Source: Propionibacteriaceae bacterium (lineage in GTDB: Bacteria > Actinomycetota > Actinomycetes > Propionibacteriales > Propionibacteriaceae). Taken from it: a DNA stretch of 5,647 nt. The position numbers and the translations under genes are program-made. Of the stretch, positions 1 to 5,647 are shown one piece after another (positions within the stretch are counted from its first letter, which is position 1; every line of letters starts with the position of its first letter). The stretch lies in the NCBI GenBank assembly GCA_030544185.1, contig JAUNRO010000140.1, positions 1 to 5,647 of the forward strand, in the 5' to 3' direction. The notes beneath the pieces were generated by a model that was not told where the DNA came from, did no database searches, and saw only the letters and a program-made list of their open reading frames with translations.

Positions 1-1569
1 ACCGGGACCGTGGCCGAATTCGGCGGTTCTGCGCCGGAACAGAAACTGACGCAGCTGACCGATGTCACCCTCGCCGAGGCGACCGGCTGCGCTCCGGTCG
101 CAGCGACCGCGCTGGCCACCCTCCCGGCCACCGATGCGGAGAAGGAGGCATATGAGGGGATGCTGGTGCACCCGCAGGGCACCTACACGATCACCAACAA
201 CTACGACCTGAACCGCTATGGCCAACTCGGTCTGACGTCAGGCGATCAGCCGCTCTACACCGCCACGGACGTGGTGGCCCCCGGCGCGGCCGCTGAGGCG
301 TACGAGGCGGAGAACCAGAAGAAGCTCATCACTCTCGACGACGGTTCGTCGTGGGACTATCAGAACAACAACACCGCCAAGCGGTCGCCGCTGCCCTATC
401 TGAGCCAGGAAACGCCGCGGCGCACCGGCTCGCAGCTGACGTTCACCCAGCCGGTGATCCTCGACTATCGCTTCCAGTGGAACTATCAGCCGACCGGCCA
501 GGTCGTCGGCCACGACGACCCGAACATTCCGGTGACGAGCGAGAACGATCGCGAGGCGCAGGTTCCCGCTGTCGGCGGTGACCTGCAGATCGCGGCATTC
601 AACGTGTTGAACTATTTCACCGATCTCGGCATGGACGAGGCCGGCTGCCAGTACTACGCCGATATGCACGGCACCCCGGTCACCGCACGGAACTGCCAGG
701 TCCGCGGCGCGTGGACCGAAGAGGCGTTCAACGACCAGAAGACCAAGATCGTCGCCGCCGTCAACCAGATGGACGCCGAGATCGTTGCGCTCATGGAGAT
801 CGAGAACTCCGCAGGCATCACCTATATCAACCACGCTCGGGACTACACCCTGGCCCAGCTGGTCAGCGAGCTGAACGCCGCGGGCGGAGACTGGGCGTAC
901 GCCGAATCCCCCGTCGTCACCCCGAGCAACGAGGACGTCATCCGGACCGCGTTCATCTATCGCAAGTCGGCGGTGCAGACGCTCGGCCGCTCCGAGATCC
1001 TGCTCGACGACGCGTTCGCCAACGCCCGCTATCCGCTCGCGCAGAAGTTCAAGATGCGCAGGGCCGGCAAACCGTTCGTGCTCATCGCCAACCACTTCAA
1101 GTCGAAGGGCTCCGGTGAGGACGACGGCACGGGCCAGGGCCTGGCCAACCCGTCGCGTGAGGCGCAGGCGCGGGCGCTGGCGACGTGGTCGACCAGGGAG
1201 TTCCAGGGCGAGGCGGTGTTCCTGATGGGCGACTTCAACGCGTACGCCAAGGAGACGCCCATCCAGATCATCGAGGCCGCGGGCTATCTGAACCTGGCGA
1301 AGGCCTATGAGCCGGAGTCCGCGACCTATCAGTTCGGTGGCCGCGTGGGCTCACTCGATCATGTGCTCGCCAATGCCAAGGCGCAGGAACTCGTGACCGG
1401 CGCCGCTGTCTGGGACATCAACGGTGACGAGTCGATCGCGATGCAATACTCCCGCCGGAAGTCCAACATCGTCGATTTCCATGACCCGGGCCCGTTCGCC
1501 AGCTCCGACCACGACCCGATCGTCGTCGGTCTCGGCATCGGCCCATCGGCGAAGGGCAAGGCCCGCTGA
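1..1569 (+). CDS. ExeM/NucH-family secreted endonuclease (5' end outside window)
   Basis: This is the C-terminal 522 residues of a large extracellular DNase. The frame is open from base 1, and the GTG at position 10 is an internal Val, not a start. Bases 1 to about 570 encode the family's region upstream of the catalytic domain (AEFGG, then LTQLTDV, then NNYDLNRYG). From about 580 on lies an endonuclease/exonuclease/phosphatase (EEP) domain. Its motifs are AAFNVLNYF (595-621), the metal-binding Glu in LMEIEN (Glu at 796-798), IANHFKSKG (His at 1093-1095), MGDFNAY (Asp at 1231-1233), SLDHVL (1351-1368) and the terminal SSDHDP (1501-1518). All catalytic landmarks are present, so the enzyme looks intact. 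Family members are secreted, metal-dependent, sugar-nonspecific nucleases used for DNA degradation or phosphate scavenging. The signal peptide would lie upstream of the window. No LPXTG or C-terminal membrane anchor follows the EEP domain. Two Cys flanking 650-690 could form a disulfide, as expected for an exported protein. It converges on the phosphotransferase gene. Confidence 0.93.
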   Translation, partial: TGTVAEFGGSAPEQKLTQLTDVTLAEATGCAPVAATALATLPATDAEKEAYEGMLVHPQGTYTITNNYDLNRYGQLGLTSGDQPLYTATDVVAPGAAAEAYEAENQKKLITLDDGSSWDYQNNNTAKRSPLPYLSQETPRRTGSQLTFTQPVILDYRFQWNYQPTGQVVGHDDPNIPVTSENDREAQVPAVGGDLQIAAFNVLNYFTDLGMDEAGCQYYADMHGTPVTARNCQVRGAWTEEAFNDQKTKIVAAVNQMDAEIVALMEIENSAGITYINHARDYTLAQLVSELNAAGGDWAYAESPVVTPSNEDVIRTAFIYRKSAVQTLGRSEILLDDAFANARYPLAQKFKMRRAGKPFVLIANHFKSKGSGEDDGTGQGLANPSREAQARALATWSTREFQGEAVFLMGDFNAYAKETPIQIIEAAGYLNLAKAYEPESATYQFGGRVGSLDHVLANAKAQELVTGAAVWDINGDESIAMQYSRRKSNIVDFHDPGPFASSDHDPIVVGLGIGPSAKGKAR

Positions 1570-1579
1570 ACGCCACGCT

Positions 1580-2836
1580 TCAGAGAACCTGCGACACCAA
1601 GGTCTCCGCGGCGTCGATGATGCCGACGGTCTCGGCCTGCCAGTTGGGTTCCTGGGAGCGATAGGGGCCGGTGGCCAGCGAGATCACCACGGCCGCGGCG
1701 CGGAGCCGGAGCTCGGTGGGGTCGACCCGCTCGTCGAACACCGGCACCCATGTCGCGAGCAGGTGCCGCACCCGGGCGGCCTGCTGGGCGTTCATCCGTT
1801 GCACGGTCGACAGGTGGGCGATGAGGCAGGCGAGATCATCGGCGCGACGCCCCGGACCGGCGGTGTCGACGTCGAGCAGCCCACAGATCTGACCCCCCGC
1901 GACGTGCACCTGCCCCTCGTGGAAATCGCCGTGGGTCGGCTCGTTGCCGCGCGGAATCGGCGCGAGCCCCTGCTCGATCTCGTGGCAGAGCCAGTTGAGC
2001 CGGTGCTCCAGCGTCGGCATCGCCTTGATGATCATGTTCGTGTAGTGCCGCACCGCCTCCGCCCACGGTGGGCGCCTGGGCAGGGCGGCGACCTGACGGG
2101 GCATCGAGTCGAGCACCCAGATCAGCTGCTCCGCTGTGCACGGCGGCTCGGGATCGAAGATCGCCCGGCTCAGTGGCTTGCCCGGCAGCTCATCGAGGAC
2201 CAGGAGGCAATCGGGGGTGGCGACCGCGATGCGGGGGGCCGGCACGCCCGCGCCCCGCAGCAACTCGTGGCGCGCCTTCACCTCACCGAACAGCGTTTCC
2301 CGCAGCACCTTCACATAGAACACCGTCCGCCCGATCCCCTGCCCGGGGTCGGGCTGCACGGTTGCCCGCAGCACTGCCCGGCGCCGCGGCCGATAGCCGA
2401 TCATGTCCAGGCGGACCTGATTGGGCCGCACCGGGATCCGCAGCACCGGCGACAGCAGCGTCGCCATCGCCTCCGGATAGGCGGCCCGAGCCAGACCCGG
2501 CAGGTCCGGATCCTTCGGATAGAGCCAGACCACGGCCTCCCGATCGCCGTCGGCAAAGATCTCGGCACGCTCATCGGTCGGCGCGCGCCCGTGGGCCCGG
2601 GCGCTGACGCCCAACAGTTCCTTGCGCCGCCCATAGGGCCAGTCGACAACGGCGCTATAGGTGGCGGTCGTCGACCGGTTCGGATTGGCATCGACGTGAT
2701 CGAGGGACCAGGACACGAGCGTGCCCCCGGCGTGCCGCACCGCCGCGGCCAGCAACGGCGCCACCTGGTTGGTGGTCAACAGCCGCGAACCGTCCGCATC
2801 CGGCCGGCGCTGACCACCCGGAGACGTCGCGCCCAT
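1580..2836 (-). CDS. APH-fold phosphotransferase family protein, substrate unknown
   Basis: This 418-residue protein has an aminoglycoside-phosphotransferase/choline-kinase fold in its C-terminal two thirds. Visible landmarks are a candidate ATP-binding Lys176 (FYVKVLRE) followed by Glu185, the hinge-like LLVLDELPGKPL (211-222), the catalytic loop THGDFHEGQ (301-309, Asp304) and the metal-binding segment GLLDVDTAGPG (319-329, Asp322 and Asp324), then ADDLACLIAHL. The first 150 or so residues are not a kinase domain I recognise. The usual loop Asn is Gln309. From memory, related actinobacterial proteins share HGDF-x-x-x-Q, so this looks like a subfamily trait rather than decay. The substrate could be a sugar, amino alcohol or antibiotic. 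Nothing in the sequence shows antibiotic resistance, and linkage to trpS suggests a housekeeping or metabolic role. The ATG is supported by AGGAGG just upstream. It is the last gene of the block, 10 bp after trpS, and ends 10 bp from the nuclease stop on the other strand. Confidence 0.88.
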   Translation of the reverse strand: MGATSPGGQRRPDADGSRLLTTNQVAPLLAAAVRHAGGTLVSWSLDHVDANPNRSTTATYSAVVDWPYGRRKELLGVSARAHGRAPTDERAEIFADGDREAVVWLYPKDPDLPGLARAAYPEAMATLLSPVLRIPVRPNQVRLDMIGYRPRRRAVLRATVQPDPGQGIGRTVFYVKVLRETLFGEVKARHELLRGAGVPAPRIAVATPDCLLVLDELPGKPLSRAIFDPEPPCTAEQLIWVLDSMPRQVAALPRRPPWAEAVRHYTNMIIKAMPTLEHRLNWLCHEIEQGLAPIPRGNEPTHGDFHEGQVHVAGGQICGLLDVDTAGPGRRADDLACLIAHLSTVQRMNAQQAARVRHLLATWVPVFDERVDPTELRLRAAAVVISLATGPYRSQEPNWQAETVGIIDAAETLVSQVL

Positions 2837-2839
2837 GGT

Positions 2840-2845
2840 CCTCCT
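2840..2845 (-). promoter_or_regulatory. Shine-Dalgarno site of the phosphotransferase gene
   Basis: A perfect AGGAGG lies on the minus strand only 3 nt before the ATG at 2836, just after the trpS stop codon (2847-2849). The spacing is shorter than the usual 5-9 nt, but no better in-frame start is near. Its position immediately behind the trpS stop fits translational coupling within one mRNA. Confidence 0.6.
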
Positions 2846-2846
2846 G

Positions 2847-3857
2847 TCAGATCAGCATGCCGATCTTGTCATACACCTCCGCGGTGGTGGCGTGCGCCAC
2901 GGAGCGTGCCCGCTCGGCTCCGTCGGCCAGGATCCGTTCGAGCTCGCCACGATCCGCCAGCAACTCCTGGGCCCGGCCGCGCACCGGCCGCAACTCGTCG
3001 GCGACGGCCTCGGCGACGGCAACCTTCAGGTGGCCATACAGCTTGCCGGAGAATTCCTCCACGAGCGCCGGAATCGGCGTACCCGATATCGCCGACAGGA
3101 TCCGCAGCAGATTCGAGACCCCTGGCTTGTTCTCCTCGTCATAGCCGATCTCGGCGCCGGAGTCGGTGACCGCGGACTTGAACTTCTTGGTGTTCTTCTT
3201 CTCCTCGTCGAGGATGTTGACCAGCCCGTTGGGCGAGGCTGCGGACTTCGACATCTTGACCGTCGGCTCCTGCAGGTCCTGAATCTTGCCGACCGACGCG
3301 AGGATGTGCGGCTCGGGCACGACGAACGTCTCGCCATAGCGGGCGTTGAACCGCTCGGCGAGGTCACGAGTCAGCTCCAGGTGCTGGCGCTGGTCCTCTC
3401 CCACCGGGACTCTGTCTGCCTGATAGATGAGAATGTCGGCGGCCATCAGCACCGGGTACGTGAACAGGCCGACGTTCGTGGTGTCGACCCCCCGCTTGGC
3501 GGCCTTGTCCTTGAACTGGGTCATCCGCGAGGCCTGACCGAAACCGGTCAGACAGGCCAGCGTCCACATCAGCTGGGTGTGCTCGGGGACCTGGGACTGC
3601 ACGAAGACGACCGAGCGCTCCGGGTCGATGCCGGCGCCGATGATCTGGGCGGCGGTCGCGAGCGTGCGCTCGTGCAGTTCGTCGGGCGACGGCCATTCGT
3701 TGTAGGAATGCAGGTTCGCCACCCCGAAGAACGCCTCGAACTCGTCCTGCATCCCGACCCACTGGCGCAATGCACCGAGGTAATTCCCCAGATGCATGGA
3801 ATCGGCGGTGGGCTGGGCCAGGGACAGGGCACGAGGCTTGGAGTTCATGGCCGTCAT
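2847..3857 (-). CDS. trpS: Tryptophanyl-tRNA synthetase
   Basis: This cytoplasmic class I aminoacyl-tRNA synthetase charges tRNA-Trp with tryptophan using ATP. At 336 residues it has normal bacterial TrpRS length and is full length. The HIGH-equivalent is HLGN (residues 22-25, after AQPT), and the KMSKS loop is exact (201-205). Other TrpRS landmarks are FVQSQVPEHTQL (85-96), GFGQASRMTQFKDK (105-118), LFTYPVLMAADIL (131-143, with the indole-recognising Asp at 141), VPVGEDQRQHLEL (150-162) and KPGVSNLL (244-251). The C-terminal helical anticodon-binding part is complete. Around the active site, the common SGIQP reads SLAQP (12-16) and the common VVDLHA reads VANLHS (46-51); see findings. The ATG at 3857 overlaps the upstream gene's stop as ATGA and has a G-rich Shine-Dalgarno run (3864-3869) 6 nt away. 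A second ATG at 3848 has no such site. The gene is the middle of three in a probable operon. Confidence 0.97.
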   Translation of the reverse strand: MTAMNSKPRALSLAQPTADSMHLGNYLGALRQWVGMQDEFEAFFGVANLHSYNEWPSPDELHERTLATAAQIIGAGIDPERSVVFVQSQVPEHTQLMWTLACLTGFGQASRMTQFKDKAAKRGVDTTNVGLFTYPVLMAADILIYQADRVPVGEDQRQHLELTRDLAERFNARYGETFVVPEPHILASVGKIQDLQEPTVKMSKSAASPNGLVNILDEEKKNTKKFKSAVTDSGAEIGYDEENKPGVSNLLRILSAISGTPIPALVEEFSGKLYGHLKVAVAEAVADELRPVRGRAQELLADRGELERILADGAERARSVAHATTAEVYDKIGMLI

Positions 3858-5185
3858 TGTTCACCCCCCAGCTCGGTTTCAGCCACCGAGTTCAAGCGGC
3901 GCAACCGGATGCGCGCCGCGCGGCGCCCATCGAGCTCGGTCACCGCGAGCGCGACCGGCACCAACTCATCCCCCTCGGGCGCGTCGTCGCGAGCGAGGGA
4001 CACCTCGATCTGGTCGCCCTCCACCGGCAGCCTGCGCAACTGGGCCATCACATAGCCGGCGAGGGTGTCATAGGGCCCCTCCGGAAGGACATAGCCCGTC
4101 TCGTCGGCGAAGTCCTCCAGCGAGAGCAACCCCTCGAGGTGGCGGGTGTCGACCTCCACCGGCACCGCCTCGGCCACCACGTCGTATTCGTCGGTGATGT
4201 CACCCACCAGTTCCTCGACCAGGTCCTCCATCGTGACGATCCCTGCCGTCCCACCGTATTCGTCACGCACGATCGCCAGGTGCGCGGCATCGCGGCGCAT
4301 CTCGCTCAGCGCCCGCAGCACCTTGACGGTCTCGGGGAACGCCAGCACCGGGCGGACGAACTCGATCACCGGAGTCGAGCGGGTCGCGACCTCGGGATCG
4401 AACAGGTCCCGCACGTGCACGAACCCGGCGATGTCATCGGCGGAGTCGCGGGTCACCGGATAGCGCGAGTGGGGCGCATCGACCATGAGGCGGACGGCCT
4501 TGTACGCGGGCAGTTCGCCGTCGAGAAATTCCACTTCCGTGCGCGGGATCATGACCTCCCGCAGGGAGCGCTCGCCGGCGTCGAACACGTCGTCGACGAT
4601 CCGGCGCTCCTCATCGCCGAGGGTCAGCGACGCCGACACCATCGACCGGATCTCCTCGTCGGTGACCTCCTCGCGCGAGGCCTTCGGGTCGCCCCCGAGG
4701 ATCCGGACGACAACATCGGTGGAGACGCCGAGGAACCAGATGACCGGCTTCAGCACGGTCGCGATGCCGTTGATCATCGGTGCCAGCGCGAGGGAGAACC
4801 CCTCGGCGCGCTGCATCGCGAGGCGCTTCGCAGTGAGTTCGGACAGCACGATCGAGAAATAGGAGATAGCGATCGTGACCAGCACCAGCGCGATGGTGGG
4901 CGCCGCGGGCACCCCTTGGCGGGCGAGGAAGTCACCGAAGGCGGCCGCGATGGTCGCGCCGCCGAACGACGCGGACAGAAAACCCGACAGCGTCACGCCG
5001 ATCTGGACCGCGGAGAGGAACATGTTGGGGTTGGAGCTGAGCTTGCCCACGAGGGCCCCACGCTTGCCGCGCCCGGCCAGTTGCTTGACCTGGCTGTCGC
5101 GCAGCGAGACCAGCGCGAGCTCGGCGCTCGCGAAGACTCCGCCGATGACGATGAAGACGAAGATCAGCAGAACATCGGTCACCAT
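3854..5185 (-). CDS. CNNM/CorC-type membrane protein with DUF21, CBS pair and CorC_HlyC domains
   Basis: This 443-residue member of the 'hemolysin family' is really a CNNM/CorC-type membrane protein. Relatives transport or regulate Mg2+ (and Co2+), and haemolysis is a historical label. Residues 1-160 form the DUF21 domain with about four hydrophobic segments (near 4-22, 55-82, 97-117 and 135-155), beginning VTDVLLIF and including GGVFASAELALVSL and LSAVQIGVTLSGFL. A cytosolic CBS pair follows (about 212-270, starting MIPRTEVEFL; about 275-332, including DEYGGTAGIVTMEDLVEELVGDI), which in the family senses ATP-Mg. A CorC_HlyC domain (about 345-430) ends the protein. I chose the ATG at 5185 because it sits directly before the first membrane segment and has a weak GGTGGTG 9 nt upstream. 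A GTG at 5203 would add six residues but has no ribosome site, and a stop precedes it in frame. The gene is first in a probable operon and overlaps trpS by 4 bp. The GExxPK-like segment reads SELTAK (115-120). Confidence 0.93.
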   Translation of the reverse strand: MVTDVLLIFVFIVIGGVFASAELALVSLRDSQVKQLAGRGKRGALVGKLSSNPNMFLSAVQIGVTLSGFLSASFGGATIAAAFGDFLARQGVPAAPTIALVLVTIAISYFSIVLSELTAKRLAMQRAEGFSLALAPMINGIATVLKPVIWFLGVSTDVVVRILGGDPKASREEVTDEEIRSMVSASLTLGDEERRIVDDVFDAGERSLREVMIPRTEVEFLDGELPAYKAVRLMVDAPHSRYPVTRDSADDIAGFVHVRDLFDPEVATRSTPVIEFVRPVLAFPETVKVLRALSEMRRDAAHLAIVRDEYGGTAGIVTMEDLVEELVGDITDEYDVVAEAVPVEVDTRHLEGLLSLEDFADETGYVLPEGPYDTLAGYVMAQLRRLPVEGDQIEVSLARDDAPEGDELVPVALAVTELDGRRAARIRLRRLNSVAETELGGEQ

Positions 5186-5280
5186 GCCGAGCGGCACCAC
5201 CACACGGAGACAGGGCCCAGCAGATCGGGCGCGTGGCTATCGGACTCGGGACTGTCGGGCTCCGGACTGGCAGCAGGCAT
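5179..5280 (-). other. Possible small upstream ORF with a Trp-rich C-terminus (speculative)
   Basis: A 33-codon ORF starts at ATG 5280 and ends at TGA 5179-5181, in a different frame from the CNNM gene. Its stop lies one base past the ATG at 5185 (ATGGTGA), an arrangement compatible with termination-reinitiation. Three of its last seven codons are TGG (VWWCRSAW). The start lies 7 nt behind a TAAGCT hexamer, the spacing expected of a leaderless actinobacterial mRNA. Against it: the tandem TGG arises from a GTG repeat that also serves as the downstream start region, the middle is a low-complexity Ser/Pro/Asp/Glu run, and no homologue is known to me. It may well be chance. Confidence 0.2.
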
Positions 5281-5287
5281 GGCGCAC

Positions 5288-5293
5288 AGCTTA
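5288..5293 (-). promoter_or_regulatory. Candidate -10 element for the CNNM-trpS-phosphotransferase operon
   Basis: On the minus strand TAAGCT matches the actinobacterial TANNNT -10 pattern, in one of the few AT-containing spots of the 150-bp divergent region. No good -35 hexamer lies 16-18 nt upstream, which is common for actinobacterial housekeeping promoters. Transcription would start near 5280, giving either a leader of about 95 nt before the CNNM ATG or a leaderless start at the small upstream ORF. Confidence 0.35.
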
Positions 5294-5299
5294 AAGGAC

Positions 5300-5329
5300 T
5301 TGGCGCGTCCCGGACCCGTCCGCTTGAAT
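5300..5329 (+). promoter_or_regulatory. Candidate promoter for the GNAT gene, possibly leaderless
   Basis: TTGGCG (5300-5305) and TTGAAT (5324-5329) are separated by 18 bp and end 6 nt before the ATG at 5336. This spacing would make the A of the ATG the transcription start. The absence of any Shine-Dalgarno sequence before the ATG agrees with a leaderless message. The -10 lacks the nearly invariant second-position A, so the call is weak. It is back to back with the minus-strand candidate promoter. Confidence 0.25.
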
Positions 5330-5335
5330 CCCGCC

Positions 5336-5647
5336 ATGATCACGCGTGCACCGGGCTGGCCCGCCGAGGGCCTGCGTTGGCCCGATTCGGTGCCCACCCT
5401 GATCGATCCGGAACGCCGGGTCGTGCTGCGAGCCCACCGCGGGGACGACCTCGAGCGGCTGGTGGAGATGTGCGCCGATCCGGAGTTCGCGCGCTGGACG
5501 ACGGTCCCCTCGCCCTATGGGCTCACCGAGGGGCAGGCATTCCTCAGCTCAGCGCTGCCGGGTCAGGTGGACGGCGGGCAGGCGATGGTGTGGGCGATCG
5601 AGGCCATCGATGCCGAGCGGCGCGCCCAGGGCGGTCCGGCGCAGTTC
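5336..5647 (+). CDS. GNAT-family N-acetyltransferase, RimJ/RimL type (3' end outside window)
   Basis: The first 104 residues of a GNAT acetyltransferase are present. After an N-terminal extension of about 25 residues comes the typical Acetyltransf_3 opening: RRVVLRAHRGDDLERLVEMC, then a DPEFARWTTVPSPY segment and LTEGQAFLSS, then the first core strand (MVWAIEAID). This pattern (strand, acidic helix, 'D-P-E...W' then a Pro/Tyr turn and helix) is characteristic of RimJ/RimL-like enzymes. Those transfer acetyl from acetyl-CoA to protein N-termini or small amines. The acetyl-CoA pyrophosphate-binding loop lies beyond the window, so activity and substrate cannot be judged. The ATG at 5336 is the first good start. 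A TTG four codons upstream (5324) overlaps the candidate -10. No Shine-Dalgarno site is visible. It is transcribed divergently from the CNNM operon. Confidence 0.85.
   Translation, partial: MITRAPGWPAEGLRWPDSVPTLIDPERRVVLRAHRGDDLERLVEMCADPEFARWTTVPSPYGLTEGQAFLSSALPGQVDGGQAMVWAIEAIDAERRAQGGPAQF

Noticed and set aside
238..1095. A 285-codon minus-strand open frame inside the nuclease gene.
   Set aside because: It is antisense to the EEP nuclease. Its Val/Leu/Gly/Arg-rich translation is the typical complement of GC-ending codons.
1554..1564. A GGGC-AAG-GCCC inverted repeat at the end of the nuclease gene as a terminator.
   Set aside because: The stem is only 4 bp with no following T-run, and it lies inside coding sequence.
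1580..2836. The phosphotransferase as an antibiotic-resistance gene.
   Set aside because: The APH fold alone does not imply drug modification. The gene sits in a housekeeping-type operon without mobile elements, and its composition matches its neighbours.
1424..3169. A 581-codon plus-strand open frame opposite the phosphotransferase and trpS genes.
   Set aside because: The translation is rich in Arg, Pro, His and Gly with no recognisable domain, and it lies antisense to two clear conserved genes. Long antisense frames are expected in GC-rich DNA.
2835..4055. A 406-codon plus-strand open frame opposite trpS and the end of the CNNM gene.
   Set aside because: It mirrors trpS codon by codon in the antisense direction, has no family motifs and no ribosome site, and trpS on the other strand is unmistakable.
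3854..5185. The 'hemolysin' label as evidence for a toxin or virulence locus.
   Set aside because: The DUF21-CBS-CBS-CorC_HlyC architecture is that of a CNNM/CorC ion-transport protein; the name is historical.
5179..5397. Extending the small minus-strand ORF upstream to the ATG at 5397 (72 codons).
   Set aside because: The extension runs antisense through the start of the GNAT gene and past both candidate promoters. Only the part from 5280 is worth considering.

Overview
The window is GC-rich bacterial DNA with strongly GC-ending codons. Closely packed genes and a TrpRS of the actinobacterial sequence type point to an actinomycete. The family cannot be fixed from the sequence alone; I lean towards Propionibacteriales, at low confidence. 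No RNA genes, mobile elements, CRISPR arrays or long repeats were seen. The window is mostly ordinary chromosomal housekeeping sequence.

Layout. (1) Positions 1-1569, plus strand: the 3' part of a large secreted ExeM/NucH-type endonuclease, cut by the window edge. (2) Positions 1580-5185, minus strand: a tight three-gene block transcribed right to left. It holds a CNNM/DUF21-CBS-CorC_HlyC membrane protein ('hemolysin family'), tryptophanyl-tRNA synthetase (trpS) and an APH-fold phosphotransferase. The first two genes overlap by four bases (ATGA) and the last two are 10 bp apart, so they are very probably one operon. The last gene converges on the nuclease with 10 bp between stop codons and no visible terminator. 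(3) Positions 5186-5335: a short divergent promoter region. (4) Positions 5336-5647, plus strand: the start of a GNAT acetyltransferase of the RimJ/RimL type, cut by the right edge.

The operon combines a probable divalent-cation transporter or sensor, an essential aminoacyl-tRNA synthetase and a small-molecule kinase of unknown substrate. No shared pathway is obvious. Two points deserve a second look. First, the block has a possible leaderless small upstream ORF that ends in a Trp-rich stretch, stops inside the start region of the first gene, and sits upstream of trpS. Second, TrpRS carries unusual residues around its tryptophan/ATP pocket, although the HIGH-like and KMSKS signatures are intact. 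Both are hypotheses. I did not find a convincing new defence system or other new multi-gene system here.
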